Notes: generated from the sequence alone by a model not told the origin. DNA of 64,000 bases from Roseibium aggregatum IAM 12614 (GCF_000168975.1 NZ_AAUW01000011.1:169140-233139); one strand, 5' to 3'; numbered from the stretch's first letter, positions 9,339 to 18,190 are shown. Program-made: numbers and translations.

Positions 9339-9415
9339 TGGTGGGCCCGGAGGGACTCGAACCCCCAACCAATCCGTTATGAGCGGACGGCTCTAACCAA
9401 TTGAGCTACAGGCCC
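9339..9415 (-). tRNA. tRNA with CAT anticodon, probably tRNA-Ile2
   Basis: A full 77-nt cloverleaf reads on the minus strand: acceptor GGGCCTG pairs with CGGGCCC (last six perfect plus G-T/G-C ends), D arm GCTC/GAGC, anticodon stem GTCCG/CGGAT with loop CTCATAA, T arm with TTCGAGT loop, and an encoded CCA at 9339-9341. The anticodon is CAT. The C4/C5 acceptor bases and similarity to lysidine-modified isoleucine tRNAs favour tRNA-Ile(CAU) over elongator tRNA-Met. Confidence 0.93.
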
Positions 9416-9672
9416 ACGGCAGGGCCAAGCCTTGCAAGGTCCTGCGTCTGGTTCCCTATACCATGGCCAATCTCCGGGGCAAGTGCTTTGCAACGGCAGG
9501 CTGAAAAAGGTTGGGAAAGTGGTGCGGTGGAGGTGTTTTTAAAAACGGCTGGGATGGCGTTGGTGGAAAAAGCGGTTCCGTTCGCCAGCGCCATCGGGTC
9601 TAAATGAAGCAGCCGGGTCTTTGACGAGTCACCCGGTGAAAAGACCTGCCATTCTCGCCAGCCGGAGCCACT

Positions 9673-10740
9673 ATGCGATCACCGCTTTTCACCGCCACGC
9701 TGAGTGTCCTGCTTGTCTGCATGATCGGCTGGTTGCTGGTGGTCGGGCGTTCGCTGATCCTGCCGTTCGTGATCGCGCTCATCGTCTGGTACATGATCAA
9801 CGCGCTGGCCCATGTCTTTGCCCATATTCCACTTGGCCGATGGCGCCTGCCGCGTCTGGTGTCGTTTTCTCTGGCGCTGTTGACTATCTTCTTTGCCGGC
9901 ACCCTGGTGCTCGACATCGTGACGGTCAATCTGACCCAGCTTGCCCAGGACGCCCCGACCTATCAGCGGCGGCTGGAGGAACTCTTTGCGCAGACATCGA
10001 ACCACCTGCACCTGAACGATCCGATCGAACTGAAGGACCTTCTGCCCGATTCCATCGTGCCGCGCATGGTGACAGCCGGCGCAAGCCTGGTGACGACCCT
10101 CGCCGGCTCCGCCAGCCTGGTGTTCATCTATGTGCTGTTTCTGGTGCTCGAACAGTCGACCTTCGACCGCAAGTTCGAACGGCTGTTCCCTTCGCCCGAG
10201 CGGGCGGAAGCGGCCTTTGCCATGCGGGCCGAAATCAACCGCTCGATCATGCATTATTTCACGATCAAGACCGCCGTGTCCGTCGCCACCGGTGTGTTGA
10301 CCAGCCTTGTGCTGATCGCCATCGGCCTGCCCTATGCCGCGCTGTTCGGCTTCATCGCTTTCCTGCTCAACTACATTCCCACCATCGGCTCGCTGATCGG
10401 CGTTATCTTTCCCAGCCTCCTGGCCATCGTCTATTACGACACGCTGGGTCCCTTCATCGCAATTGCGACCGGTCTTGGTCTCATCCAGTTCACCATCGGC
10501 AATCTGGTAGAACCGCGGTTGATGGGCTCCAACCTCAACCTGTCCGGCCTCGTCATCATGCTGTCGCTGGCGTTCTGGGGGGCTATCTGGGGGGTTGTCG
10601 GCATGGTCCTGTGTGTCCCGCTGACGGTGATGATCGTGATCGTCTGCGCCCGATTCGAAGGCTCCAGGCCGATTGCGATTCTGTTGTCGCAGACCGGCGA
10701 AGTCGGCGGCCTGTCGGGCAAGAGCAGACTTAATGGTTAG
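9673..10740 (+). CDS. AI-2E family transporter (TqsA/PerM-like permease)
   Basis: The 355-residue protein has the family layout: two N-terminal membrane helices (MRSPLFTATLSVLLVCMIG, ILPFVIALIVWYMINAL), a third helix, an amphipathic cytoplasmic segment (residues about 90-135), then five helices including LNYIPTIGSLIGVIFPSLLA and the NLVEPRLMGSNLNLSGLVIMLSL signature. Members are inner-membrane exporters; some release the signal AI-2 and others exchange Na+ and H+, so the substrate is open here. ATG 9673 starts directly at the first helix. It appears to be monocistronic. Confidence 0.9.
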   Translation: MRSPLFTATLSVLLVCMIGWLLVVGRSLILPFVIALIVWYMINALAHVFAHIPLGRWRLPRLVSFSLALLTIFFAGTLVLDIVTVNLTQLAQDAPTYQRRLEELFAQTSNHLHLNDPIELKDLLPDSIVPRMVTAGASLVTTLAGSASLVFIYVLFLVLEQSTFDRKFERLFPSPERAEAAFAMRAEINRSIMHYFTIKTAVSVATGVLTSLVLIAIGLPYAALFGFIAFLLNYIPTIGSLIGVIFPSLLAIVYYDTLGPFIAIATGLGLIQFTIGNLVEPRLMGSNLNLSGLVIMLSLAFWGAIWGVVGMVLCVPLTVMIVIVCARFEGSRPIAILLSQTGEVGGLSGKSRLNG

Positions 10741-10900
10741 GCGGCAGCCTTATACCTCAGGGACGATTTTTGGGCTGGTTTCCAGGCCTCGGACGATTTT
10801 TTCGATGAACGGCAGATGAACACAACCGTCATCACGCCGCCGCAATCACAAGCGAGTGTCCGGCCATCGAACAAACTGTTTCCATCAAGGATAAGTTCAT

Positions 10901-11647
10901 ATGACTGCACCCCTTTTTGCCCCTGTCTCCCTGCTGCGCAAGGCCGTTCTGGCCGCCGGTCTCAGTGCCGCGCTCGTGAGCGCCGCACCGGCATTCGCTG
11001 AAGATACGCCGGCACCGACCGGCACCATTACGATGCAGGGCCGCGGCGAGGTTTCCGTTGCGCCCGACATGGCCGTCATTACCGCCAGCGTCCTCACCAC
11101 GGGCAAATCCACCCCCGACGTGCTGGCTGAAAACAGCGCCGCCATTGCCAAGGTCATCGAAGCGTTGAAGGCAAACGGTATTGAAGCCAAGGACATCCAG
11201 ACCCAGGGCTTCGGCATCTTTCCGCGCTACGACCATTCCAAGGACAGCAGCAGCCAGCCGGATATTGCCGGCTACGAAGTGCGCAACGGCGTTGAGGTCA
11301 AGATCCGCGATCTGGCCAAGCTCGGCAGTGTGCTGACGCTTGTCGTCGAAAGCGGTGCGAATTCGGTTGATTCGACCCGCTTCGAAGTCAGCAATGCAGA
11401 CGAGGTCCTCGACGAAGCCCGCAAAAAGGCCGTCGAGGCCGCCCTGCACAAGGCAGAGATCTTCGCGGCGGCTGCCGGCGTCGAACTCGGCGCGATTGCC
11501 GACATCACCGAAGACGGCATCGAAATGCCGCGCCCCTACATGATGCGCGCCGAGGGCATGATATTGTCCAAATCCGCCGATGTGCCGATCGAGGCAGGTG
11601 AAGAAACCATCAGCGCGTCCGTCACGATCCGCTGGACGCTGAAGTAA
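10901..11647 (+). CDS. SIMPL domain (DUF541) periplasmic protein
   Basis: A cleavable signal peptide is clear (hydrophobic core VLAAGLSAALVSAAPAFA, cleavage near residue 31). The mature part is the SIMPL/DUF541 fold: TITMQGRGEVSVAPDMAVITASV, IQTQGFGIFPRYDH, EVRNGVEVKIRDLAKLG and the C-terminal SASVTIRWTLK strand. Proteins of this family are periplasmic or outer-membrane-associated with poorly defined roles (BP26 of Brucella forms channel-like oligomers). The gene is followed by a good terminator and appears to be transcribed alone. Confidence 0.9.
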   Translation: MTAPLFAPVSLLRKAVLAAGLSAALVSAAPAFAEDTPAPTGTITMQGRGEVSVAPDMAVITASVLTTGKSTPDVLAENSAAIAKVIEALKANGIEAKDIQTQGFGIFPRYDHSKDSSSQPDIAGYEVRNGVEVKIRDLAKLGSVLTLVVESGANSVDSTRFEVSNADEVLDEARKKAVEAALHKAEIFAAAAGVELGAIADITEDGIEMPRPYMMRAEGMILSKSADVPIEAGEETISASVTIRWTLK

Positions 11648-11663
11648 CCCTTCGGACAAGCAG

Positions 11664-11700
11664 AAACCGGGGTCTGGGTTCCAGGCCCCGGTTTTCCTTT
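11664..11700 (+). terminator. Rho-independent terminator of the SIMPL gene
   Basis: The arms AAACCGGGG (11664-11672) and CCCCGGTTT (11686-11694) are fully complementary, with a 13-base loop, and are followed by a T-rich run (TTTTCCTTT). It lies 16 bases after the stop. Confidence 0.85.
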
Positions 11701-11749
11701 GTCCTGATCTGGCAATCATCCGTGCGGTTTGCCCAGCCCTGCAGAGTGC

Positions 11750-12337
11750 TCACAACGTCCGGTGCCACACCTGCATCGGTTTGTCGGTCTCAGCGCTTTC
11801 CCCGACATCGCGCCAGGGAAACGTCACGATGACACCGTCCAGCTTTTCAAAACCGCGTTTGCGCCAGAATGGATCGAGCGGTGCATAATCCGCGGGCCTC
11901 AAGGGGTGCGTTTGCGGGCGGATCACCGCACAGAAGGCCGCTTCGCTGAAGCCAAGGCGCCTGGCGTGCGCTTCGCGCTCGTCAAAGAAGCGGTGGCCGA
12001 TCCCCTGGCCGCGATAGGCCGGGTCCAGAACGGATTCAGCCAAATAGAAGATCTTTTCCGGATCTAGGCCCTGTTCGACGAAAGGCGCCTTGAAGGCTTC
12101 CAGCTCGGCACCGAGCGGTTCGCCCGTCGCAGCTCCGATCAGCCGGTTCCCATCATAGGCCCCGACGATCACGGCCCCATCGGTCTGCGCGTAGCGCTGC
12201 AAGTAGGCGGCTTCGTAGTCGAGAGAGCCTTCGTAGAGATAAGGCCAGCTCCGGAAAACGGATATCCTCAGACGCGCAAGGTCGTTCAGCGCCGCCGTCA
12301 GTTCCTCACCCGTCAGCGCTCTGATGTCAGTAGGCAT
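11750..12337 (-). CDS. GNAT family N-acetyltransferase
   Basis: GNAT enzymes transfer an acyl group from acyl-CoA to an amine. The acetyl-CoA loop is visible as VLDPAYRGQGIGHRFFDERE (motif A, Q/R-x-x-G-x-G/A). An early arginine-rich helix, LARLRISVFRSWPYLYEGS, matches a GNAT subgroup whose substrate is unknown. I start at ATG 12337, preceded by GGGAGG at a good distance, rather than at more distal in-frame starts that would add an unrelated 45-residue leader and run into the cytochrome promoter. It is divergent from the b561 gene. Confidence 0.85.
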   Translation of the reverse strand: MPTDIRALTGEELTAALNDLARLRISVFRSWPYLYEGSLDYEAAYLQRYAQTDGAVIVGAYDGNRLIGAATGEPLGAELEAFKAPFVEQGLDPEKIFYLAESVLDPAYRGQGIGHRFFDEREAHARRLGFSEAAFCAVIRPQTHPLRPADYAPLDPFWRKRGFEKLDGVIVTFPWRDVGESAETDKPMQVWHRTL

Positions 12338-12516
12338 GATGGCCTCCCGTTCTCCAAAAAACCGCTCCCCTGCCTGGCAAAGCAACGTCTTGTTCCAATT
12401 GTCGCAAAACCGGCTGGACCGGTTACCAAATAGTACAAATCCCCGATACCTCTGCCTGCCCGGCCGTGGCATTAATAGTTGGCATTTCTATTCTTTGCGA
12501 GGAGCCAAAGCGCGCC

Positions 12517-13017
12517 ATGTCCAGGACACAGCCAGCTTTCTACAGCCCGATCCACATCCTGTTGCACTGGGTGATTGCCGCCCTGATCCTGTTTCAGCTC
12601 ATCTTCGGCGAAAGCATGGGGGATCTCGAACACGCCCTGCGCGACGGCGGTGTGCCGGACGCTTCTACCGCCTTTCTGGGCAATGCCCATATCTGGGTCG
12701 GCATTGCCGTTCTGGCATTGACGGTCGTCCGTCTCCTGGTGAGGCTTGCGTTCGGCGTCCCATCCCCGCTGCCCACCTCCCGGATACAGGAGCTGGCGGC
12801 CAAGGCCGTCCATGGCCTGCTCTATCTGGGTTTGTTGCTGGCACCTATCACCGGGCTGCTGGCCTGGTACGGCGGCATCCACACGGCAGAAGAAATCCAC
12901 GAAGTCTTCAAGCCGTTCTTTATCGTGCTGACCGCGCTCCATGTGCTCGGTGCGCTCTACCATCATGTTGCGCTGAAAGACGGTACCATGATGCGGATGA
13001 TTTCCTCCCGCAACTAG
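12517..13017 (+). CDS. Cytochrome b561 family protein
   Basis: This is a four-helix di-heme b-type cytochrome (YodB/CybB type, about 166 residues) that moves electrons from quinol in the inner membrane. Heme-ligand histidines are visible in IHILLHWVIAALI (helix 1), NAHIWVGIAVLAL (helix 2), AVHGLLYLGLLLAPITG (helix 3) and ALHVLGALYHHVALKDGTM (helix 4). I use ATG 12517, with GAGGAG about 12 bases upstream; a longer start at 12466 would add 17 residues of low credibility. Confidence 0.9.
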   Translation: MSRTQPAFYSPIHILLHWVIAALILFQLIFGESMGDLEHALRDGGVPDASTAFLGNAHIWVGIAVLALTVVRLLVRLAFGVPSPLPTSRIQELAAKAVHGLLYLGLLLAPITGLLAWYGGIHTAEEIHEVFKPFFIVLTALHVLGALYHHVALKDGTMMRMISSRN

Positions 13018-13032
13018 CCGGAAAAGCGAAAA

Positions 13033-13067
13033 GCTCCGGCGATCTCGGTCGCCGGAGCCTTCTTTTT
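13033..13067 (+). terminator. Rho-independent terminator of cytochrome b561
   Basis: The perfect 10-bp stem GCTCCGGCGA (13033-13042) / TCGCCGGAGC (13049-13058) is followed by TTCTTTTT. It lies between convergent genes and may also serve the minus-strand oxidoreductase. Confidence 0.9.
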
Positions 13068-13080
13068 GGTGTCTATTGCC

Positions 13081-14187
13081 CTAGTCGCGTGCTTCCAGCC
13101 ACACCCGCGCGGTATCCATGTCCTTGCCGGTAAAGCCTTCGGCAAGCTTCTGACCCACGACGGCACCAAACTTGTAGCCATGTCCGGAACAGGCCGATAC
13201 GACGGTAGCCTTGCCTTCGCTCATGGCGAAGAAGTGTTCGTCGGAGGTGAATGTGTAAGCGCAGGTGACGACGTCATCCACGCGGTATTCCTTGATCCGG
13301 CAGAAGGGCGGCGAGAAATAATCGCGCAGGGCCTCGCCCTCGCCGGCAACAGGTGTCCGGTCCTGGTTCGGCGGCGCCTTGTACTTGTGAATGCCGGCAC
13401 CGAACTTCAGCCCGGTTCCAGCCACCGGCGGAAGGATATAGCCATCGACGGGCCCGCCCGGATCGAGAATCACGGGCGAGCGTTCCCAGGCCTCGCGCAG
13501 ATCTTCAGGCGGCGTCAGATAGACAACGGCGGTCCGGTAGGTCGTCAAGCTGACGTCCAGCTTGGGGAAAAGCCCCAGGGTCCAGGCACCGGCCGTAACG
13601 ATCACATGATCGCCGGAAACCGTGCTGCCATCGGCTAGGGTCACCGTGCCGGCGGAGGTATCAACGGCAGTGACTTGCGCATTTTCGCGCACATCTGCGC
13701 CATTGGCGATCAGCCAGTCGCGCACGCCGGCAGCGATCTTCTGGCACAGCAGCACACCGCCTTCGTCGCTGACGGCACCGTAGCGGATGGTCGCCGGATC
13801 GACGTAGGGAAACCGGCTTGCGGCCTCTTCCGGCGTCAGTGTCTCGAACGGATAGCCGCCCTCAATCAGGCCATCCCGATAGACCTCGCCGCCATCACCC
13901 GGCTCTTGGGACATCAGCAGAAAGCCTGTTTCGACAAGGTGCTTCTCGCCCAGATCGTCCCACATTTCGTCCCACGCCGCATAGGCATCGCCGATGCGGC
14001 GCTGATAGCCGCCCTGGCCACCATAGGCGCGCCGGATGATGCGGTGCTGGTCACCGGACGCCGAAAGCGGGTTGGGGATCGGCCCCTGCTCCAGAAGCGT
14101 TACCGGAACGCCTCGTTTTGTCAGGGCCCAGGCGGTGGAAAAGCCGGAAACGCCAGCTCCAACGATCACAACTGTCATGAATTTCAT
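13081..14187 (-). CDS. FAD-dependent oxidoreductase, sarcosine oxidase-like (MSOX group)
   Basis: The protein is a DAO-superfamily flavoenzyme of 368 residues, the usual length for monomeric sarcosine oxidase/N-methyltryptophan oxidase. VVIVGAGVSGFSTAWALTKRG is the FAD-binding loop. In the C-terminal part TCAYTFTSDEHFF supplies the Cys that in MSOX holds FAD covalently, followed by SACSGHGYKFGAVVG. Such enzymes oxidise N-methyl groups of sarcosine or related amines, giving formaldehyde and H2O2. An alternative start is the Met at residue 4. It is divergent from dddL; with a betaine-synthesis gene elsewhere in the window, a methylated-amine substrate is likely. Confidence 0.8.
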   Translation of the reverse strand: MKFMTVVIVGAGVSGFSTAWALTKRGVPVTLLEQGPIPNPLSASGDQHRIIRRAYGGQGGYQRRIGDAYAAWDEMWDDLGEKHLVETGFLLMSQEPGDGGEVYRDGLIEGGYPFETLTPEEAASRFPYVDPATIRYGAVSDEGGVLLCQKIAAGVRDWLIANGADVRENAQVTAVDTSAGTVTLADGSTVSGDHVIVTAGAWTLGLFPKLDVSLTTYRTAVVYLTPPEDLREAWERSPVILDPGGPVDGYILPPVAGTGLKFGAGIHKYKAPPNQDRTPVAGEGEALRDYFSPPFCRIKEYRVDDVVTCAYTFTSDEHFFAMSEGKATVVSACSGHGYKFGAVVGQKLAEGFTGKDMDTARVWLEARD

Positions 14188-14336
14188 CCTGCGGAATGGG
14201 CGGTCAGATTATCCGCCTCTCCGGCGAGCGCAAGAGACGTTCTGACGCAAACCGCGCATGCCGGTTATGTATTTTCGGTTGCCGTAAAGAGAGAAGCCGC
14301 TACCCTCCGACCTGATAGGCTCTGGCCATCGTCATC

Positions 14337-15047
14337 GTGGTGCGGGGAGTGCAAGCCTTGCTGGAAAAAGACACTTCGGAAGAACAGCCTCTGGCAAGCC
14401 GCCGTCTCGCCGATTTCCCTGACTGGGGCTATCTGCTGCGGGAATTCTACGAGGCATACCGGTTCCTTTCGTCCGGCGGCAGCGACAGAATCCGGGCGCA
14501 CCAGCGCGCCGTGCGCGAGGCGATAAGCCGGGTTCTGAAAGCCGATCCGGAAATGCGGTTCGATGCCCCTGCCCACAAACCGGTGACGGCGCATTTGAGG
14601 CGTGCCCTGGATGAAGGCAAACAGGAGCGGACAGCACCGCTCGTGCGCGCCATCGAAAGCATCAAGGACCATCTGATCTGGCAGTACGGCTACGAGAAGG
14701 TGCCGCGCGGCCTCGACAAGACCTATGCCTATGCAGAGATCTGTGGACCGAACGGCCCTGTGCTGACGACGGATGTCATTCTGGGTCTTGTGCTGTTTGC
14801 CCCCGGCTGCACCTATCCGGCCCACGCCCATAGCGGCATATCGGAGAGCTATATCTGCGTTTCAGGGGCCGTCTCGGAAAATCACCAGGGTGTTTACGCG
14901 CCTGGATCGATGATCTTCAACCCGCCGGAGCACATGCACCGGATCACCGTTTCCAAGCTGGAACCGGCACTTCTGGCCTGGGCCTGGATCGGCCCGCCCG
15001 AGCGCCTTGCCAACCAGAAGATGGTGTTCAGCCGCAAGAAGGGATGA
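14337..15047 (+). CDS. dddL: DMSP lyase, DddL-type cupin
   Basis: DddL cleaves dimethylsulfoniopropionate to dimethyl sulfide and acrylate. The C-terminal cupin is clear: LVLFAPGCTYPAHAHSGISE gives the two metal-binding His and the Glu, ENHQGVYAPGS the active-site Tyr region, and PPEHMHRIT the last His. The N-terminal helical half and total length of about 230 residues fit DddL better than the shorter DddQ, DddW or DddK. No ATG is available at the 5' end: candidates are GTG 14337/14340 and TTG 14358; GGGGAG at 14344-14349 fits TTG 14358 best. Acrylate-handling genes (acuI, acuR) are not adjacent. Confidence 0.82.
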   Translation: MVRGVQALLEKDTSEEQPLASRRLADFPDWGYLLREFYEAYRFLSSGGSDRIRAHQRAVREAISRVLKADPEMRFDAPAHKPVTAHLRRALDEGKQERTAPLVRAIESIKDHLIWQYGYEKVPRGLDKTYAYAEICGPNGPVLTTDVILGLVLFAPGCTYPAHAHSGISESYICVSGAVSENHQGVYAPGSMIFNPPEHMHRITVSKLEPALLAWAWIGPPERLANQKMVFSRKKG

Positions 15048-15075
15048 GCGGAAAACTCCGTCTCTCCCTACGACG

Positions 15076-15900
15076 TCACACGATCTCCCGGCGGATCGTG
15101 ATCTCCGCCTTTCCCAGCCCGTCCGGTGAAAGCCAGACGGGTTCTGCGATCAGTTTTTCGCAGAAGATGCCGAGTTCGGGAAAGGTGAGCCCCATGGAAT
15201 GGGCCAGTGCCACCCGGTCACCCGGCTTGGGGTTGAGACCGCAGCAGATCTCCCGTGTCCCCATCTTCAGGTGATGGGCGATGTCCCACTCCAGCACCAC
15301 CCCCTGATGCCGTGTCACCACCCAGCAGTGCATGTCGTCACAGCAGCCGGCCTTTTCTTCCGGGAAAAAATACCCGGTCACGTAACCGGCCTCGAAACCG
15401 GCCGCGCGCAGGCTGGCGATCAGGTAGGTGTTGATGTCGACGCAGGAGCCTTCGGTCAGCCCGCAGGAGAGATAGGGCACCTCATCGCAGCCTTCATTGA
15501 ACCGCACGTCCGGGTGGGCGTAGCGGAACTTTTCCGCCGCTGCATTGACGAGCGCCTGAATGGCGGCATGTCCGTCCGGCTGGCTGTCGGCAATGTTGAT
15601 CGCATCGAAGACGAGATCCTGGGCCGCGCGGGTAAAACGGTTGCGCAGCGGCGCGAACACCGCATCCGGATAACCCGGTCCCTCATCCCGGTATGCGTAT
15701 TTGATGAGAGGGTTAGCCTCCGGGTCAACCGACACCACGGCCACCCTCTGGCCGGTGGTGATTTCCCCGGCCAGGGTAACCCTGCCACCCTCGACCTCGA
15801 AACGGACCGGCATCTGGTGCGGCGTCGGCAGACCGACGGGCACCAGCAGCTTGTGGCCGGTCTCCTTCGGCTTGACCGTGACTGTAACGTTGGTGTGCAT
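15076..15900 (-). CDS. Transglutaminase-like domain protein
   Basis: The 274-residue protein has an N-terminal beta domain and then a transglutaminase core with an intact triad: Cys in TEGSCVDINTYLIASLRAAG, His in DDMHCWVVTRHQ, and Asp in VLEWDIAHHLKMG. Family members are cysteine proteases or amidases, often of unknown target. I chose ATG 15900, preceded by GAAGGAA at six bases, over the in-frame Met six codons upstream that overlaps the permease gene. There is no signal peptide. It is probably co-transcribed after the permease. Confidence 0.8.
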   Translation of the reverse strand: MHTNVTVTVKPKETGHKLLVPVGLPTPHQMPVRFEVEGGRVTLAGEITTGQRVAVVSVDPEANPLIKYAYRDEGPGYPDAVFAPLRNRFTRAAQDLVFDAINIADSQPDGHAAIQALVNAAAEKFRYAHPDVRFNEGCDEVPYLSCGLTEGSCVDINTYLIASLRAAGFEAGYVTGYFFPEEKAGCCDDMHCWVVTRHQGVVLEWDIAHHLKMGTREICCGLNPKPGDRVALAHSMGLTFPELGIFCEKLIAEPVWLSPDGLGKAEITIRREIV

Positions 15901-15910
15901 CACCGTTCCT

Positions 15911-17020
15911 TCAGACAAGAAGCTGGAAGATCACGCCGGACAGCACTGCCCCGGCGAAACCAAGGCCGATATAGGCGGCAAAGACTTGCGGGCGGACCAG
16001 CGACCAGACGGCGGCCATTGCCGGGATCGAACTGACCGCACCTGCGATCATGAACGCCATCGCCGCCCCGGAGCTCATGCCCTGCTCCATCAGCCCGGAA
16101 AGAAGCGGCGGTGCCACATAGCTGTTGAGATAGGCCGGCATCCCGATCAGCGCCGACAGAAGGATTGCGCCCAGCCCGTCCCCGCCGACCGCCCGCGCGA
16201 TCATGTCCGCCGGGACATAGGTGACGAGCGCGGCCTCCAGCACATAGGCCAGCGCCAGCCACTTGACCAGAAACAGCGCATTGGCTTTCAGCTCACTCCG
16301 GAACGTGTCGGTGCGCTCACGTTCCTGCCAGATCCGCCAGACCGGCCGCCCTGTCTTGGGGGACGCCCCGCAGCCGCAACCTCCGGTCGCCGCGCCGATC
16401 TTCGCCGGATTGACAAGAAAGCCGCTGCGCATCGCCAGAGAGACCGACACCCCGCCAAAGAGACCCAAAGCCACGGCAAAGACCGCCTTGCCGATGGCAA
16501 ACGGCCATCCCAATGCGCCGGCCGTGATCAGCAGGGTGGGCGGATCGATCAAAGGGGACGATAGCCAGAAGGCCATGATAGCCGACAGCGGCGCGCCGAC
16601 CGCCAGAAGACCGGCAATAAACGGGATCACCTCGCAGGAACAGAAAGGGGCGAGCCCACCGAAGAGAGCCGCCAGCACGATCGCCTGTCTCTCACGCCCC
16701 TCAAACGCCCGTCCGACGAAAGCCTCTGCCCCGGCTGCCTTCAGCCAGGCAATCAGCGCCACGGCAAACGCAATATACGGCAACGTCCCGCCAAAGGCGG
16801 AGAGCGCGAAGGTTACGAAGGCGACGAAGTGCGGCTGATCCAGCAGCAGCACCAGCAAGGGGCCGCCGATGACGATGGCCCACGGCGACAGGAGGTATTT
16901 CGAAAGGACGACAGATTTCAGCGACCATTTCGACACCGGTGTGCTGCAGCAGGCGGTCTTGGGCGCGCAACAGCTTGCACCGCCGCCACTGGGCTGAAGA
17001 TTGTTCAGGGCATCAGACAT
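15911..17020 (-). CDS. Permease of the UPF0718/ArsP type
   Basis: This 369-residue membrane protein has about eight helices in two groups separated by a charged cytoplasmic loop (about residues 205-245). Family signatures are GGLAPFCSCEVIPFIAGLL with its paired Cys and MPAYLNSYVAPPLLSGL. Members include ArsP, which exports trivalent organoarsenicals. Cys-rich patches (ASCCAPKTACCS at the N-terminus and GGCGCG in the loop) suggest metal or metalloid binding. It overlaps the ArsR gene by eight bases, so regulation by that repressor is very likely. The exact substrate is not resolved. Confidence 0.85.
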   Translation of the reverse strand: MSDALNNLQPSGGGASCCAPKTACCSTPVSKWSLKSVVLSKYLLSPWAIVIGGPLLVLLLDQPHFVAFVTFALSAFGGTLPYIAFAVALIAWLKAAGAEAFVGRAFEGRERQAIVLAALFGGLAPFCSCEVIPFIAGLLAVGAPLSAIMAFWLSSPLIDPPTLLITAGALGWPFAIGKAVFAVALGLFGGVSVSLAMRSGFLVNPAKIGAATGGCGCGASPKTGRPVWRIWQERERTDTFRSELKANALFLVKWLALAYVLEAALVTYVPADMIARAVGGDGLGAILLSALIGMPAYLNSYVAPPLLSGLMEQGMSSGAAMAFMIAGAVSSIPAMAAVWSLVRPQVFAAYIGLGFAGAVLSGVIFQLLV

Positions 17021-17345
17021 CGGCAGGTTCCTTTTCCGTGGTAGGGCAATCGCAGCCCTTTTCGTCCACGCAGCACTCTTTCAGGATGTAACCGGCAAGG
17101 TTCTCCAGATGGCCGTAGGCCGCCCGGTTGATCACCGAACGGCCGTCCTTTTCCTGAGATACCAGACCAGCCGAGGCGAGAAATTTCAGATGATGCGCGA
17201 GCGTCGATGCGGCCATGCCGGTGCGGGATTGGATATCCCCCACTGTCAACCCGCCCTGCCCGGCCTTCACCAGGGTCAACACCACCTGTAACCGGGCTTC
17301 CGAGCCCAGAGCCGCAAAACCTTGCGCTGCAATTTCGAGATCCAT
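17013..17345 (-). CDS. ArsR/SmtB family repressor
   Basis: The 110-residue winged-helix repressor has LGSEARLQVVLTLVKAG, VGDIQSRTGMAASTLAHHLKFL (recognition helix) and SQEKDGRSVIN (wing). A C-terminal thiol cluster CCVDEKGCDC is a likely arsenic or metal sensor, placed as in some C-terminal-site ArsR proteins. I use ATG 17345, with GAGG five bases upstream; a TTG at 17360 lies inside the operator. It heads the permease operon and should repress it by binding the palindrome just upstream. Confidence 0.9.
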   Translation of the reverse strand: MDLEIAAQGFAALGSEARLQVVLTLVKAGQGGLTVGDIQSRTGMAASTLAHHLKFLASAGLVSQEKDGRSVINRAAYGHLENLAGYILKECCVDEKGCDCPTTEKEPADV

Positions 17346-17359
17346 TCGCGCCTCACTCA

Positions 17360-17383
17360 ATATAACTATATTTCTAGTTATAT
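17360..17383. promoter_or_regulatory. ArsR operator (24-bp perfect inverted repeat)
   Basis: The half-sites ATATAACTA (17360-17368) and TAGTTATAT (17375-17383) are exactly complementary around a six-base spacer. The site is 15 bases upstream of the arsR start and overlaps the probable promoter and ribosome-site region, as expected for autoregulation. Confidence 0.8.
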
Positions 17384-17484
17384 AGTTTCTTTAGCATTGT
17401 CAATTGCCCTCACAGGCTGACGAGCCGCGGGATTGGCGCATGAAACTTCAGTGGTTACAGAAAGGTTTTGCGAGCCCCGGAACG

Positions 17485-18150
17485 TCAGGCGGCGACGAAA
17501 CGCATCACTGTTTCGCAGACATCGCCCTTGAGCGCGACCTGACCGGATGCCGACTGCAACTCCTGGCCAAATAGCATGGAAAAGGTCGTGGCATTGGAGA
17601 CGTTGAAAAAGCTCATGGCCGAAATCAGCCAGTGGATCCGCAAGGGCGTCAGGCCACCCCGAAAGACACCTTCAGCAACCCCTTTTGCATAGATGCCGGC
17701 GATCTGGGAAATCGCCGCCTCGTTCAGGCTTTTGATTTCTTCCGACTGTTCCAGGTAGCGGCCGTGGTGAATGTTTTCGATCATCACCAGACGGATGAAC
17801 GCAGGGCTTTCCCGGTGGTGATCGAAGGTGAAGGCCACAAGCTTCGCCAGCGCATCCCTGGGCGGCAGATGCTTCAGCTCCAGTTGCTCTTCGCCCTTGC
17901 GCACCTTCTTGTAGGCCGCTTCCAGAGCCTTGAGGTACAGGCTCTCCTTGTCGCCGAAATAGTAATAGATCATCCGCTTGGACGAGCGCGTCTTGGCCGC
18001 GATCTCATCCATGCGCGCACCGGAAAGACCGTTCGCGGAGAACTCCTCCAGAGCAACGGCGAGAATATTGGCACGCACCCCTTCCGGATCCTGTTTCCAG
18101 CGACCCCGTGAAGAATTTTTTTCCGGAAGCTCTGACTCATTGATCGACAT
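17485..18150 (-). CDS. TetR family regulator of the quinate/shikimate operon
   Basis: The DNA-binding domain is typical: ILAVALEEFSANGLSGARMDEIAAKTRSSKRMIYYYFGDKE (about residues 28-70), followed by an all-helical ligand domain. The subgroup with RSSKRMIYYYFG often controls catabolism of aromatic or hydroaromatic acids. It is divergent from the shikimate dehydrogenase gene, and the 170-bp gap holds two related operator-like repeats, so it most likely represses the operon until quinate, shikimate or a product is present. Confidence 0.85.
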   Translation of the reverse strand: MSINESELPEKNSSRGRWKQDPEGVRANILAVALEEFSANGLSGARMDEIAAKTRSSKRMIYYYFGDKESLYLKALEAAYKKVRKGEEQLELKHLPPRDALAKLVAFTFDHHRESPAFIRLVMIENIHHGRYLEQSEEIKSLNEAAISQIAGIYAKGVAEGVFRGGLTPLRIHWLISAMSFFNVSNATTFSMLFGQELQSASGQVALKGDVCETVMRFVAA

Positions 18151-18190
18151 GCCTTTTTCTAAACCAGCCCGGCGCTGGGCGCCAGCCTAA

